This document shows positions 37,941 through 49,618 of a stretch of DNA of 64,000 bases, piece by piece (position 1 is the first letter of the stretch; every line of letters starts with the position of its first letter). Made by a program: the position numbers and the translations under genes. The notes below the pieces were generated by a model, which searched no databases, had not been told where the DNA came from, and saw only the letters and a program-made list of their open reading frames with translations. The stretch is from assembly GCF_051020955.1 (NCBI RefSeq), contig NC_135013.1:43405087-43469086 (forward strand), written 5' to 3'. Source of the DNA: Megalopta genalis (lineage: Eukaryota > Arthropoda > Insecta > Hymenoptera > Halictidae).

Positions 37941-38685
37941 CCACGCATGATCACTCTACTATACTTCGCGCGACCCGAAACGTCGAGTATACGCCGTTTC
38001 TTGGTAAACTCAAAGCAAACCTACCGATCGTGCGCCGACAAGCTGATTGCGAGACTTTCGTAATTACGATCGCTAGTTCGGGGACGGATTTTCGATTCGA
38101 TCGTCCACTTGAAATCGATTATGTTCCGATCGGACAGTAAGAAACGCGACGTTTCATGTCAATTTTAAAGACAGTTTTAACTCGATCGTACACTGACGAA
38201 CTGGATGAACCGACTTGGCCGCGAGGCCCTAACCGATTTACTATTCGACGACGATCAGTAAATTCTTTTGCTGCGATGCAGCATCGATTGTCGTTAATTA
38301 TCCTTCATATCGTGTGTATCGTCTCGATGCGAAATTCCTTACTATTAATCGGTACGAAACAATCTCGAACAGTAAAATTTTTACTTATTATTGTTGTAAT
38401 TGTCACAGTCGAATGCCGAGGGGCGAAGGGGAACATTCTTCCGTAATGATCAATCAGACCTATTTGAACATCAAGAAAATTGAATAGTTGACGGAAATTA
38501 GGAAGACGCAATGATCGCGTTTCAGTTCAAAGTATTCGGAAGCCTTCGATCTAAGTATTCAGTGCTTTGAAAGAATTCAGTTACATTACAGATTGAAATG
38601 TATTTTTCTTACAGAAAGACTTTCTTATGTGTAGAATGTACAAAGTATTACAGATATTTTCGAAGTAATATGCGAACAAAATAAA
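37941..38685 (+). other. probable 3'UTR with polyadenylation signal
   Basis: This follows the last stop and is GC-richer at first, fading to AT-rich. It has an AATAAA at 38,680-38,685. An open stretch at 38,156-38,446 (+) has a hydrophobic stretch but no splice or start support and is best read as UTR. Long 3'UTRs are common in insect neuronal genes, so transcription could extend towards 42 kb. Confidence 0.45.
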
Positions 38686-39197
38686 TCTTCGTACGCCAGA
38701 AAAGTATTTTAACCGTTGCGGTTTTCTAGACAAAGTCTATTATAGTAGTCGAGCGAGAGTCTAAATAGTTGAATAGTAAAAACTAAGCAATAGATTAGTT
38801 AATTAAAGTCTAAATAGTAAACGTTACCGATCATTTATACTAACAAATTAAATGTATCGTACTATATTATTTTACTAGGTATTTAAAATCAATCTCATAT
38901 ATTCGATAATTAAAAAAAGCATACGATTTCTAATCCGTATTTAGTTTCGGATAATTAAAGAAAAACAAATTGTGGGTGTAAAGCAACACAAGTGATAACG
39001 ACACAATTTTATTAACGTATACGTTGGAAAAATTATTTTCTTAGTGAAAGTAAATTTACAGTACAATATACCAGAAGAAAATCATAAGTTTCCATTTCTA
39101 ACGTAACAGCATTGACATGATTTTACGATGATCCAGTAGTGTATGAAACACGTGATATAAAAAATTTGATGATTAAATAATTACCACAGTTTATAAA

Positions 39198-39397
39198 TAG
39201 ACTACGGATTTTGTGTATTTACGAAAAGAAGGAATAGGTGCAGTCAAGAACAGTGGTTACTGAAAAATAGTTAAATGATTCCAATACATCATTTTGAATT
39301 AATTACAGTTATTAAAGAAAGGTAGAAGCTCTGAGGAACTCCTGTTTTTTGTAACAAATGCGGAACATTTTTATTTTGCATAAAGATCCGCAGTTTA
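39198..39397. mobile_element. TAGACTGCGGA-family MITE, 200 bp
   Basis: The left 'B' end in reverse (tagactacggattttgtgta) and the right 'A' end (ttttgcataaagatccgcag then ttta) are 200 bp apart, among the best preserved copies. Confidence 0.8.
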
Positions 39398-39975
39398 CTT
39401 GTAAACCACAGCTAAAATCAAACTAAAATTATCGATGTTTACAAAAAAAATTTCATAAAATCAGGCTTATATACAGTTGATTTATAATACGTCATTGAGA
39501 GCTGGATACAGTGGAACATTTCTCAGTAAAAGTCTATCGGCTGTTGAATGAATTATTTACAAGTTTCTCCGCATACTAATCGAACGATAAATTAATGAAA
39601 AATTTAGAGAGTTTCGTTAAAAAATCTATTATATATTCTATTTACAATTAAAGAACATTCTAATGAACATTTAAAAACAATTTACTTCAATGATACAACT
39701 TCTCCCAGTAATCTTGTAATTTCGTAATAGATATTCCAAACTCCGAAAAATCCTGCGAAAAACTGATTTAACAGGAGTTTTTGAAACCACCCTGCATACT
39801 TTATATATTAAAAATATCTCGCGTACCTTACTTTACCGAAACGAAGCTTTATTGTTCGTTTTAAATAGAACATATAGCATCAATAGGGGGAAGTTAATAA
39901 CATATGGAAACTTGATTATTAAAAAATACTCTTTAATCGTACGAATGCTTTGAGAATGTGAGAGCAGCAAATTCT

Positions 39976-40218
39976 TTAACACTAAACCTACCAAGCACTA
40001 ATAATAATAAGGATAAGAATAAGATTAAGAATAATAATAATAAAATAATAATAATGATAATAATAGTAGTAGTAATGGTAATAATAATAATAGTAATAAT
40101 AATAATAAAGGCATTTATTGAATCATTTCTACTGAAAGTATCTTCATAATTTCAATAATTGCGAATTAAATTGATTACGAAACGCGATCATTTGATCAGC
40201 AGTAGTAGGTTTAGTGGT
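39976..40218. mobile_element. TTAACACTAAACCTACC element with internal AAT-rich microsatellite
   Basis: The left end ttaacactaaacctaccaag is paired at the right with agtaggtttagtggtaa. The middle (about 40,000-40,110) is an imperfect (AAT/ATA)n tract, which explains an open frame seen there. A second copy is at 44,685. Confidence 0.65.
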
Positions 40219-40596
40219 AAACCGATACAAATCCGGAATCTGCTGCTATTGATGAAAATGATTTCGAAGTCGATAATGTAACTATTTCTTTTCCTTGCAT
40301 TCAAGATTTTATTCGGAGGCATTCAAATATTTTTACAGTCCAGTGTTGCATTGTACATAGAAGAAGCTCAAGAATGATCCATAATGTTGCTTCAGTCGAT
40401 TATGGCTTCCTCTTTTTAATACGATTCTCATCCAGATAGAGCGATAACCGTAATTGCAATTTCAAATTGGTGTACGTAAACGTACGAACAAGATCATAAT
40501 GATTCATCTTGTACAGAATGTCCCCTTACTTTACGTGTTGATGTTTACTTCGTCATAAAGTCTTTTTTATGAGCAAGTCAAATGCTGGAAGACGCA

Positions 40597-40763
40597 GACA
40601 TGGTAGCCGGAGAGAATTTTGCCAGATTTCAAATCGAACGAGTGGGAGTAGGTCACGTGACGCGACGGCCTTCGTTGACTCGTACTGTGCAGCAAGCGCC
40701 ACGTGACTCAACCCCACCCCTTCGATCTGAAATCTGGTTTAACTTTATGGCTACCATGGACAC
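40597..40763. mobile_element. GC-rich foldback MITE, about 167 bp
   Basis: The left arm begins acatggtagccggagagaat and the right arm closes with ttatggctaccatgg. Further paired blocks are ccagatttcaaatcgaa / ttcgatctgaaatctgg and gtcacgtgac / gccacgtgac. It forms an island of high G+C. The open frame through it is a by-product of the palindrome. Confidence 0.75.
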
Positions 40764-41061
40764 AGGTATCTAAAGTTTACGGGGACGATAATAATATCGA
40801 AGAATAATCAATGTTCTCTCTTTATTACAGCAAACATTTATAACCTTTGCAGAGAGTGCATACGTGCTTTGTTATTGTCACAGGAGAATCTGTTTTTACG
40901 TAATCGGCATATTTACGGTGAATTCACTACTACAAAAGAGATTCCATTTTTCTTGCGAAACGATAACCGTCTTTCTAATCACCATTTTGAATACTCAGCG
41001 GACAAATGAAAATTGTTGAAAGCAAGACGACGAAAAGGAGAAGCCATATCTCTACTAAACG

Positions 41062-41110
41062 ACACACACACACACACACACACATACACAGACGCGCGCG
41101 CGCGCGCGCA
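41062..41110. repeat. (CA)n-(CG)n alternating purine-pyrimidine tract
   Basis: About eleven AC units, a short tacacaga break, then about nine CG units. Such alternating tracts can adopt Z-DNA. Confidence 0.95.
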
Positions 41111-42095
41111 TTGGACCGAATGTGTACCGATGAAAAATTATAATGAACGACGTGCTACGATCGAATTTCATCGTGTATTGTCAATTGCACTGATAATTAG
41201 TATACAAACGCTCCAGTCTAACGAAAGCTCTCCGAACGTCCCGTGGCCCTGTGCAACTCAAAAGGTTGATCCGTACGTTTAATCGATGTTTATTCCAAGT
41301 TATACCGTTCTACAACGTAATGGATGTTTCGTGTGAATACATAAGGATCGTATTATATGTCGCCGTACGATGTTCTGTGTCCTCTCTTTTTTGTCGTTCA
41401 ATCTTCCGTATTTCATTGTTCACTGGCACAGTGTAAAAAAGAAGAGGTGGACCGACTTTATCCCTATTCCTACGATCTTAAAGATTTACTTTTAACATAG
41501 TCGGTTAGGTGCTCTAAGAAATTTTCGTACCATCGATGAGAGTTTCTATCGTGTGTGCGGTATCCTCTACAGTAACGCTACCGAAGTAGTACCATACTTA
41601 CAGAAATATAATTTTAAAAAGTAATGTATCGGTGAGCAACGATGGAAACATGAGCACCTCTCGCTGGAACTTATTAAAGTAAATTTTTAGAATCACAGAA
41701 ATTTTGTGGTAGAGTAACCGTAGTTGATCCGCCCCTCCTTCTTACGCTTTTTGTCTTCTCTGGCAACCGACGTAAAATTATTCGACTGCGGTGCAACTCG
41801 CTAGGCTGCTGTACATTCACGGACGTCTTTCAAGTGAATCTACGATAACACCTAACCGATTCTAGATGTCATACTAATCGGATATTCTACGAAATCGCGC
41901 GTATCGATCACCTTGTGCAGGACGAATCATAGGACGTTTGACACTTTTCAATATTTCGTATAATAGAAAGAAGTGAATACATTTTGCACACCCTGCACAT
42001 TGAACATATTCTCCCAACGAGCATACTGGATCTCAAATGTGTACGCTATACAATAAAGGAGTATGAGGCAAGTATTTAATTGATAGACGAAGCTT

Positions 42096-42295
42096 TGGAT
42101 TGCGGTTCTGCATTCAAAATAAAAATTGTGGTGCAAGTTGATTGTAAGAAAAATAAGTCAGATGAAACTATCTTTCTTGTTTCAATAATTTTAATAAGTT
42201 ATACACGATATGAAAATATTGTCAAAATCTAATATCTCTATAGTTTTGTTTTTAACCTGTTTATTTTTGTAAAAGATATATAAAATCAGGAATCT
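42096..42295. mobile_element. TAGACTGCGGA-family MITE, 200 bp
   Basis: The left 'A' end in reverse (ttgcggttctgcattcaaaa then taaaaattg) and a decayed right 'B' end (ttatttttgtaaaagatata then taaaatcaggaatcta) are 200 bp apart. The subterminal tttcaataattttaataag is shared with other copies. Confidence 0.65.
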
Positions 42296-43109
42296 AATGA
42301 CAGCGTATTGATAAGAAATTAAAGTTAGTTTGAAAAAATAGTTGATGTATCACTGTTTCTTAATTCTGTACTACATGGACGCTTCTCAACAAATCACACC
42401 AAAAATTCACAATAATTCACATTTTTTCAAATAAAAATTGTTGAACTGATGTTGTAGTGTAAATTGCCGCAATAAATAATAATAATTGAAATATATTTCC
42501 GTACGCAAAACGAACCGCATGCTTGTTAGTCGTTTATTTTTCTTCTGAATTTTCTAAAAATAGAGTCACGTTATATTATGAGCATTTTCTCTTTTCCGTA
42601 CATTTCGTAATTCTTCGGAAAATAGCATATCATGTTACGAGTCCAATTCAATCCTTTAATTTCAAGCATGTGTTCATTCTAATGATCATTCAAACGAAAA
42701 AAATAATAGTGATTTGAAAAGAAGACTATGAGTAAGTATATGTGCAACAGTATTTTTTTTAATATTTAAATCTCATATGAGATTTATTAAGATATTGAGA
42801 GAATATTTAGTGTACAGTAAAAATGTTGGATACAAATATAAAACAACACAACCTAAAACGAAATAACGTAACGTAAAAAGAACTAATAAAATTGTCAATA
42901 TTTCTGCTATCATGATTGTTACAATCTTTGCATCACAGTATATACCAAAATGGCTTATTGGTATATTTACCAGAATGATTTATAAAAATTACGTTTCTAA
43001 TGGCATATCGATGTCAGTCACAGTTAAATGGCTGATTATTCTCTACAATCTTCAGATTGTAACAACAAAATGCGTTTAGTTCCATTTTTGCTATTTTTCC
43101 AATTAAATC
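42296..43109. other. non-coding AT-rich stretch
   Basis: Nothing recognisable beyond AT-rich sequence. The open frame at 42,523-42,717 has no supporting signals. Confidence 0.5.
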
Positions 43110-43292
43110 TACACTCCGAATTTAACGCATTTATGCCAGAAACGGGTAGATCAAATGCAAAATAATAAAAATATTTAAACGATTTGAAAATATTATCGTA
43201 TTATTATGAGAAATAAATAAATGTCTGTGTAGTTTTTGCATCTTGTAATTAACGAAGACAATTTTTATTTTGCATGAACATCCGCAATCTGA
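43110..43292. mobile_element. TAGACTGCGGA-family MITE, about 183 bp
   Basis: The left 'B' end in reverse (cgcatttatgccagaaacgg) and the right 'A' end (atttttattttgcatgaaca then tccgcaatctg) fit the family. Confidence 0.7.
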
Positions 43293-43740
43293 CTATAATA
43301 TTGCCATCGAATTGCTGTGATGTGTACCATTAATAAACGAAATTATTGCAATTTGGTGTTTTCTGCCTTCGAGTGCATTTTTTAGTTGATTTGCAATTTT
43401 GTATTTGTTTTCAATGCGGTTGATAATTGGACATTCTGGAATGTCGCTAATAGCCTATAATGCTGATGCGGCTGTAAACTAACAAAAGAAAAAACAGTTC
43501 ATTTTTAGATTTGTCACCTACACATAAAAAAAACTTGGAGCTTTTATTATGATCATTTCAAAGAAACACATTCAATTATAGAGTGTACAAAAAATGTACA
43601 CACTCTCTACTCTTTAAACTGTACGAAATACTGAAATATATGAAACGTTTTATCATTTTAAGACGCGTGTTTCATGTTGCGTTAGCTTTTGAAATTAGTT
43701 TCCTCTGAATCATTCGAGTGACGTGTGTTACGTGACCCGA

Positions 43741-43936
43741 TGGACTGCAGATTTTCATGTAAATAGAACAGACGAAGATCTCGAGAAGAATAAAAACAAA
43801 GTTCTTATTTCAACGAGAAAATAATTTCCGACAACCTGCTAAAAATTTGACGCAGCGAATTTAACTGTGTGTCGCTTCTGTTTTGCGATTCTTGGCAGCA
43901 ATGAGCATTGAGTTCCGCATAAAAATCCGCAGTCTG
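43741..43936. mobile_element. TAGACTGCGGA-family MITE, 196 bp
   Basis: The left end tggactgcagattttcatgt and the right end gcataaaaatccgcagtctg are inverted copies. The interior has diverged from other members. Confidence 0.65.
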
Positions 43937-45382
43937 TTTATTATGCAGGTGCTGAGACCGTGTATCGTTACTAACAGTGCCATGCAGAAATGACTAAAAC
44001 TAAATAGAGCGCGAAACGCGAACCGGGTTTATCAGAAACGCAGACAATTTGATAGAGCACGCGAACGGTGTGAGTATAGTGAGATCGTGTTGCGCGTCCA
44101 CGGTGAATACGAGCAAAAATTTCTCTATGTATACGTTTCTGCGGATAGGAGACAAAATTTCGAAAGAGGCGCCGGCCGTAAACAACGCTGACAATGAACG
44201 ACAGACAATGTACATAAAGATACGAGGGGAATATTATGAAAGAATATATTTTTTAGTTTATTGAAAGTGTATAAGATAGTAGAAGACGAAGGATACGCTC
44301 CATTCTCTGGATAATGAAGTGGAGTACAGGTGTGCGTGTAGATCGTTCGAACATGAAGTCGTCTTATAGAAATCTTCATGACTAATTATTATTATTATTA
44401 TTATTACTATTATTATTATTAAATTACTTTGCGATTTTATTCACACTCAAACGTTATAGTCAAATCGATACGTCCGTTAGTAAACGCCGTGACTCTTGGT
44501 TTTCCTTTAATTCGAACAAAATGATTTGTGACGTCGGTCTCGAAAACTGACGCCATCAACACTTCGATTATGACACTGCAATTAACTAAGCAAAAAATTG
44601 CAGTTAACGTTCGTCTAAGAGAAATTTGGAATTATATGTTGACACTCGGACAGTGGAGCTTGGATCAATTTTGACCCGGTCTTTCACACTAAACCTACCA
44701 CGGTCAAACGACCGGTTTCCCAATTTTACAATTATACACGTATAGATTGACTAAACATTATTGGAGCAAGTACTGTAATAAAAACTGTACAAAATCTAAA
44801 TAGCTCGGTAGGTTTAGTGTTAAATATTGTTGTTTGACTATTCAGTTTCCGAAGGAATACCTTAAAACATCTATTGAGGTAAAAATTCCTAAAAACATTT
44901 ATGTCAAGACAATGTCGGTTACATTTTTGTAAAAAAGCTCCGCCGTTCGAGTATTAATTCCACGTGTCCCCTGCGAAGTAGGACACCTCATATTTGCAGT
45001 TGTATAGTTTAAGAAAACTGTTACTATCAGTGCTCAAACACAAGGATCGACCAAAGTCAATATTACGCATCGTGTCACACGACATGGTGGCGACTTCGAA
45101 TAAATTCTTATGCGAATCGTTTGTCCTTCCGTTTGATAAAGTTTAAGCAACGACTTAACGAAAGAATGCTTCGCGAGCGTAAGTTTTAAGTGTACACGCA
45201 AATTCCGAAATCTTCGTTTCCGAATACCAATAGTTACAATTCGAGAAATTTTGATAAATTCTTAAGTTTGGGAATATTTTTTCGTAAACGCTTGAACAAT
45301 TTATTTGAAACAATTCATTGTAATGTTAATCGAATTGGATCGATATCGTTATGAATTGCAAATGATCGCAATTATATAATGC
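43937..45382. other. non-coding stretch; microsatellite and small element
   Basis: Overlapping open frames on both strands at 44,000-44,380 have more even base composition but no consistent splice sites. An (ATT)n tract is at 44,384-44,421. A short TTAACACTAAACC element at 44,685 is listed separately. Confidence 0.4.
44685..44823. mobile_element. TTAACACTAAACCTACC element, short copy
   Basis: It begins cacactaaacctaccacggt and closes ctcggtaggtttagtgttaa, so the ends are inverted copies, with TTAA at the right edge (44,820-44,823). About 139 bp, no coding content. Confidence 0.65.
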
Positions 45383-45692
45383 GTCTTGAAAATGTTGTAA
45401 ACTATTGAAAGGGATGATTCCTGGGGTGATTTGAAGTAGCTTTTCCCTTAACGAAAATGTTCTTGATGCTTCCGTTAACGAGTTATTGTCGAAAAACACG
45501 AGCCAATCAGAAAGTGAGTACAAATGGCGCGTTCCCGCGCAACCAGTGCGTACTTGTACTCGGTCTGTGATTGGTTCGTGTTTTTCGTTAATAACTCATT
45601 GACGAAGCCACGGAAAACATTTCCGCTAAGGAAAAAGTTACTTCAAATCACCTAAGGAATCCTTGACCGAACCCTTCTAAAACACTTTGTAT
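45383..45692. mobile_element. CAGGGTGTCCC-type foldback MITE, copy 2 (eroded ends)
   Basis: The arms carry the same internal words as copies 1 and 3 (tcgttaataactc, aaggaaaaagtta, tgattggttcgtgtttttcg) and fold around a GC-rich centre near 45,537. The outermost CAGGGTG sequence is no longer intact. Confidence 0.75.
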
Positions 45693-46549
45693 GATTACGT
45701 ATCAACTGCAATAGTTTCATAGTTCAATGTTCTTTCATCGCTGCTAAAACGATTCGAGAAATCATAATCCCTTGTAACAAGTATATACCGAGCAGTTGAG
45801 CTTCTGCAAAATGTCAAGCTCTAATTTCTTCGTTTTGGTTTGCAGGAATGAAGAGAAAGTTCGGAATTCGCTATATCATTATCATTTGTCGGGACTCATT
45901 ATTACGTGGGAACAATAGATTGTGAAATATGTGCGACAGATTCAAGTGCTTGCCAAAATTGTCTCGAGCATCGAAAATCGAGAGCTTGTCAACTAGTTCT
46001 GTAATGAAATCTTCTTCACGCATTTGATTCTAAGCCACTCATCGCGCGACACGTTTCTGGACCAAGCAGAATGAGAAACCAGGGGCCATAATTTCATCGT
46101 CCCAATATTCAGGTTTAACTGTAGCAACCTGTTTATATTAGAAATATGTACACGCTATCTATGATATAATTTGCAGGGTGCCCTAGACGTACGTTGAAAT
46201 ATTTTAAGGCGTCGTAATTGAACTTAAAACGATTTCTTATAATATTCTTTCTTATCCGTTTCTGCATTTTGCAGTAGTAACGTCCGATCATTTCTTCTTT
46301 AACTATGGTAGTACATTAAGTGATCCAAATTACGTCAAAATTTATGAATTGGAAGAAATTGTTTCGTTTAATAAATTAATTTCCTGATCAATTTATTAAA
46401 ATTTATATATTACGTATACAAATAAATGATCAAAAATTTTGCCGATATTTAAGATCTATTTTAAAAAAGAAGTAGAACAAACGTTTTATTCACATTAATC
46501 ATCATTAGTTTCTTTAACTTTAAGCTATCTTTTATGCTAATGGCGAATT
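45693..46549. other. non-coding stretch
   Basis: No gene-like signal. The right part may include the untranslated tail of the mariner relic (towards 46,470), but no terminal inverted repeat was recognised. Confidence 0.4.
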
Positions 46550-47177
46550 CCATTTCGAAAAAAATCTATCTCTTCGGACATAAAGAAATCATCCAGTCAT
46601 TTCTGTATTTCATCACTGATTCACCACTGATTCGAAGTGCACATTAGACAAAGCATGCTGCATCGACCAAAACAGATAAAAGTCGAAAGGAGCAATCTCC
46701 GATGAATATGCCGGGTGCATATAACGTCCAATCAAGACTCAATAGGACCTCTTTTGTACCAGAAGCAACGTGTGGTATTATGTTGTCATGCAGCAATTTC
46801 ACACGACGGCGGTTTTCTTTACCTGTATGCGATCGTTTTCGTTCCAATTCTTGACTTAATCGGATTAGTACGCGATTCGAAATAGTTCGTCGCATTACGC
46901 TCAACTGCTTTGCAAGCAATTTTAACGTATCTGATGAATCCTCAGCTAGTAGTCTCTCCAATTCATCGTTGCCCCATTTCCGTGGGCCTCCGGAGCCTCG
47001 TTTGTTAATTAGACCGAAATCACTGCATTTAACCCAAAATGCATATACGCACATCATAAGAAACAACGCTTTCACCGTGAAAGTGTCGAATCGAAATACA
47101 TGCCTTGTTAGCATTTTTTTTCCTTGCTGATATACGTAAAGAATATAGTGTCGGATATGCACTTTATATTTTGTCAT
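46550..47177 (-). pseudogene. mariner transposase relic, internally deleted and frameshifted
   Basis: Reading leftwards from 47,177, the frame opens MTKYKVHIRHYILYVYQQGK, the usual start of insect mariner transposases. It continues through the linker region (GSGGPRKWGNDELERLL) and the second helix-turn-helix (LAKQLSVMRRTISNR). It then jumps from KENRRRVKL straight to HDNIIPHVA, the motif around the second catalytic Asp. About 150 residues, including the first catalytic Asp, are missing. After LSLDWTLY a frameshift moves the third motif to another frame (YMHPAYSSEIAPFDFYLFWS), followed by a stop and a decayed C-terminus (LDDFFMSEEIDFFRNGIR) to about 46,550. It is certainly inactive. Terminal repeats were not found. 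Confidence 0.85.
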
Positions 47178-49216
47178 TATTGTTTTTATATTATTGTTTG
47201 TCTAACCACCTAAGAAAAATTGGATTATTTATTTGTACACATAATAGGTATTTTAGCTGCTCGAAGAAACAGTGTACAGTGGTTTCCGAAGCGGTAATTT
47301 GTGTTTTCCAGGTCGCCTGATACCAAATTGAAAAATAAAAATTCAATTTCGAAATGGCGACTTCAGTGTGTACATAACCTAAAATGTGATTTATAACGTC
47401 TTTGTTTTTAACGTAAAGCAAGGTATTATGATAGATTTTTATTAAATAGACATGTAACATCATATTTTCATGTTCTAAAAAATTGGCACGAAAAAAAACG
47501 AGAAAAGGTACGTACCATTTGAACATCATACTTATGATTCATCTTCTTATCAAAATATACATAGAATTCAAAACTGCAGAAAACTTAGCTTAAAAGTTAT
47601 GTGTACATGTTAACAATAGTGCAAACTTTCATATAAATGGAGTCCAATATTTATCATTTTCAATCGACATTTTATGTTTTTTCAACGTTCAAATTGGTAA
47701 AAACATAACATTTTCTCTTCCCGAGTTAAAAGGTTCTTATGCAATGCATAAATAACTGGAATGTAGTTGTTGACATGTGTAAAAATCTATTAGGTACTTT
47801 GCATTTGGTACTCTGTAGAGAATAATAAAAATAATTAATTTCAATTTCAATTTGACAATTTTCTCTTTATAACGTTATACCGAAGTTATCCGAAAGAACT
47901 AATGTTATGGATTTTGAAGCTTGAATAGGTTTTCGCTTCAAAGAAAAACAAAATTTTTGTTAACATAAAATTAGACTTTTTGCCATGAATTACCGATTCC
48001 CAGGCGTCTGTGCAGTGGCTGCCTTTAAAACACTCCGATGATAAGAATTAATATAAAAAATAATATATTCGATATTATATAGTAAATTATAAAAGTTTAT
48101 TTTAAGACTGAAGTTTTTCATTGAATGGTAGCAACATTTAAATCGATAATAAATTGGATGTCTAGGATTGGGAACGTTTTTCTGCGGAGGCAAGTAAACC
48201 GGTATTATACTAATCCCCTCTTAGTATACGAATTTTCTCTTCAATCAATATTGACAAAATAATCCCCATCGATTCCTGAAACTCCTCTCACCTACTTGTC
48301 TCAGTAGTATTTATTCACTGTTTTCGTACTTAATGGTGGCTATAATCAATAAACTCTCTGCATTTTCAACTTATTAGAATGATTAAAGGGGAAAAGGCAT
48401 CCTTAATTAACTCATATTTCTTACAATCAATTTAGACAATTTTTATTTTGCATAATGCTCCTTAATAACTCAGATGAAGTTTGTTATTAAAATTCGGGTA
48501 TTTCGATGCGTATTTATACATGGTTTTACATATATTAATTTGGCATAACTTGTATAAAAATCCAAGAATTTTAAGGAAACTGTCCCATAACGAGTTATCG
48601 GATTAGGTTCTAATAAAAACTTCTGAGTCTCCAAGTTTTAAAGTAAAATATTTGCTGAACATTACGAGTTAATCTAAAAAACATATCATAGTATTTGCTT
48701 TACAAGCGCATTACTGAAGAACTATTGCACAGTGCTCTGACTACTACTATAAACACTACGCGTGTTTATTAACACCGTACTATTGAAATTCATGAACAGG
48801 ATATCTCGAAACCACTCTGAATCGATTTAATTTAAAATCTAAAAGCAATGAAGATCTTTTCTCGTTCTTTCTCAGTTTTCAGTTTACACATAAAAAGCAA
48901 GAGATTCTTCAAACGAAAGCAGATATTTTAATTCTCAACTATTGCTACTGCACTGCAAATTGATTTTTCAAAGTTTGGCCTATTCGATTCTGATCAATGT
49001 AATTTTCTTTCATTTTCGACGTTTCTACGTGGACAAATTTATTTAAAACAATCTCTAGACATGCTATATATACGCTATAATTGCTTTTTCAAGACAGATC
49101 TACTGGTATTTATTATATTATCATAAACAAATTCAGGATGAATTGAAGGATGGAACTATTTATATTATGTTTTAGAAGGATTATTGCTATTTTAGCTTGG
49201 TTGGATCGAATCTTAC
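47178..49216. other. non-coding AT-rich stretch
   Basis: The string cctaag at about 47,210 (inverted: cttaggtggtt) could be an eroded mariner end. A minus-strand open frame at 47,191-47,529 is AT-driven and unsupported. A decayed 200-bp-family 'A' end is at 48,434-48,465. Nothing else recognised. Confidence 0.4.
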
Positions 49217-49460
49217 GAACCGTCTGCACTACGATTTCTTTCACAGCTATGTTGATAAGCAAATCTTTCTAATCACTAATCTCCCTACTAGAACAAAACA
49301 ATTTTTGTTTTGTTTCGTATGTTTTCATTTACTTTGAATCCTAAATTTTGATACCACAAGAATCAAATTTTGTTTCGATTTGAAAGAAATGGATAACATT
49401 CGTTTCTATGTATAAAATCTTCATCACAGGTTTAACTCGATGTTACAGTGCAAGGGGTTG
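49217..49460. mobile_element. piggyBac-like MITE (CCCCTTGCACTACGATT family), short copy
   Basis: The left end ctgcactacgatttctttca and the right end acagtgcaaggggtt are inverted copies. Interior blocks (ctaaattttgataccacaag, caaattttgtttcgattt) match the 58.6-kb copy. TTAA flanks have been lost. Confidence 0.65.
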
Positions 49461-49473
49461 AAGCTACTATAAT

Positions 49474-49618
49474 ACAGTAAATTCACCAAAATTGTCCCTC
49501 AGCTTGCACACAAAAATGGACAATTTAAGAAAATGAGGCTCGAATAATCATATCTCCTGTTCCGAAATTGTCCATTTTTGTTTACAAACCAAGGGATAAT
49601 TGGAGAGAATTTACCGTA
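49474..49618. mobile_element. CAGTAAATTC palindromic MITE, copy 1
   Basis: acagtaaattcaccaaaatt at the left is paired with aattggagagaatttaccgt at the right. The internal tgtccctcagcttg is partly mirrored. It is about 145 bp and lies only 13 bp from the previous element. Confidence 0.75.

Larger units (their letters stand above)
38686..42095. other. 3' flank of the main gene; repeats and simple sequence
   Basis: No gene supported. It holds a 200-bp MITE (39,198), a TTAACACTAAACC element (39,976), a foldback (40,597) and a (CA)n(CG)n tract (41,062). From 41,110 to 41,930 base composition is more even than in the AT-rich flanks, without a convincing exon. It could be distal 3'UTR. Confidence 0.4.

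Noticed and set aside
38156..38446. Open frame of 96 codons downstream of the main gene
   Set aside because: It follows the last exon directly, has no promoter or splice signals and fits a GC-richer 3'UTR. A short independent gene is not excluded.
39958..40149. Asn/Lys/Ile-rich open frame
   Set aside because: It runs through an imperfect AAT/ATA microsatellite inside a small transposon.
44000..44379. Open frames on both strands
   Set aside because: Mutual shadows with no consistent start or splice context.
47191..47529. Minus-strand frame of 112 codons upstream of the mariner relic
   Set aside because: It does not resemble transposase or any known domain and is best explained by AT-rich composition.
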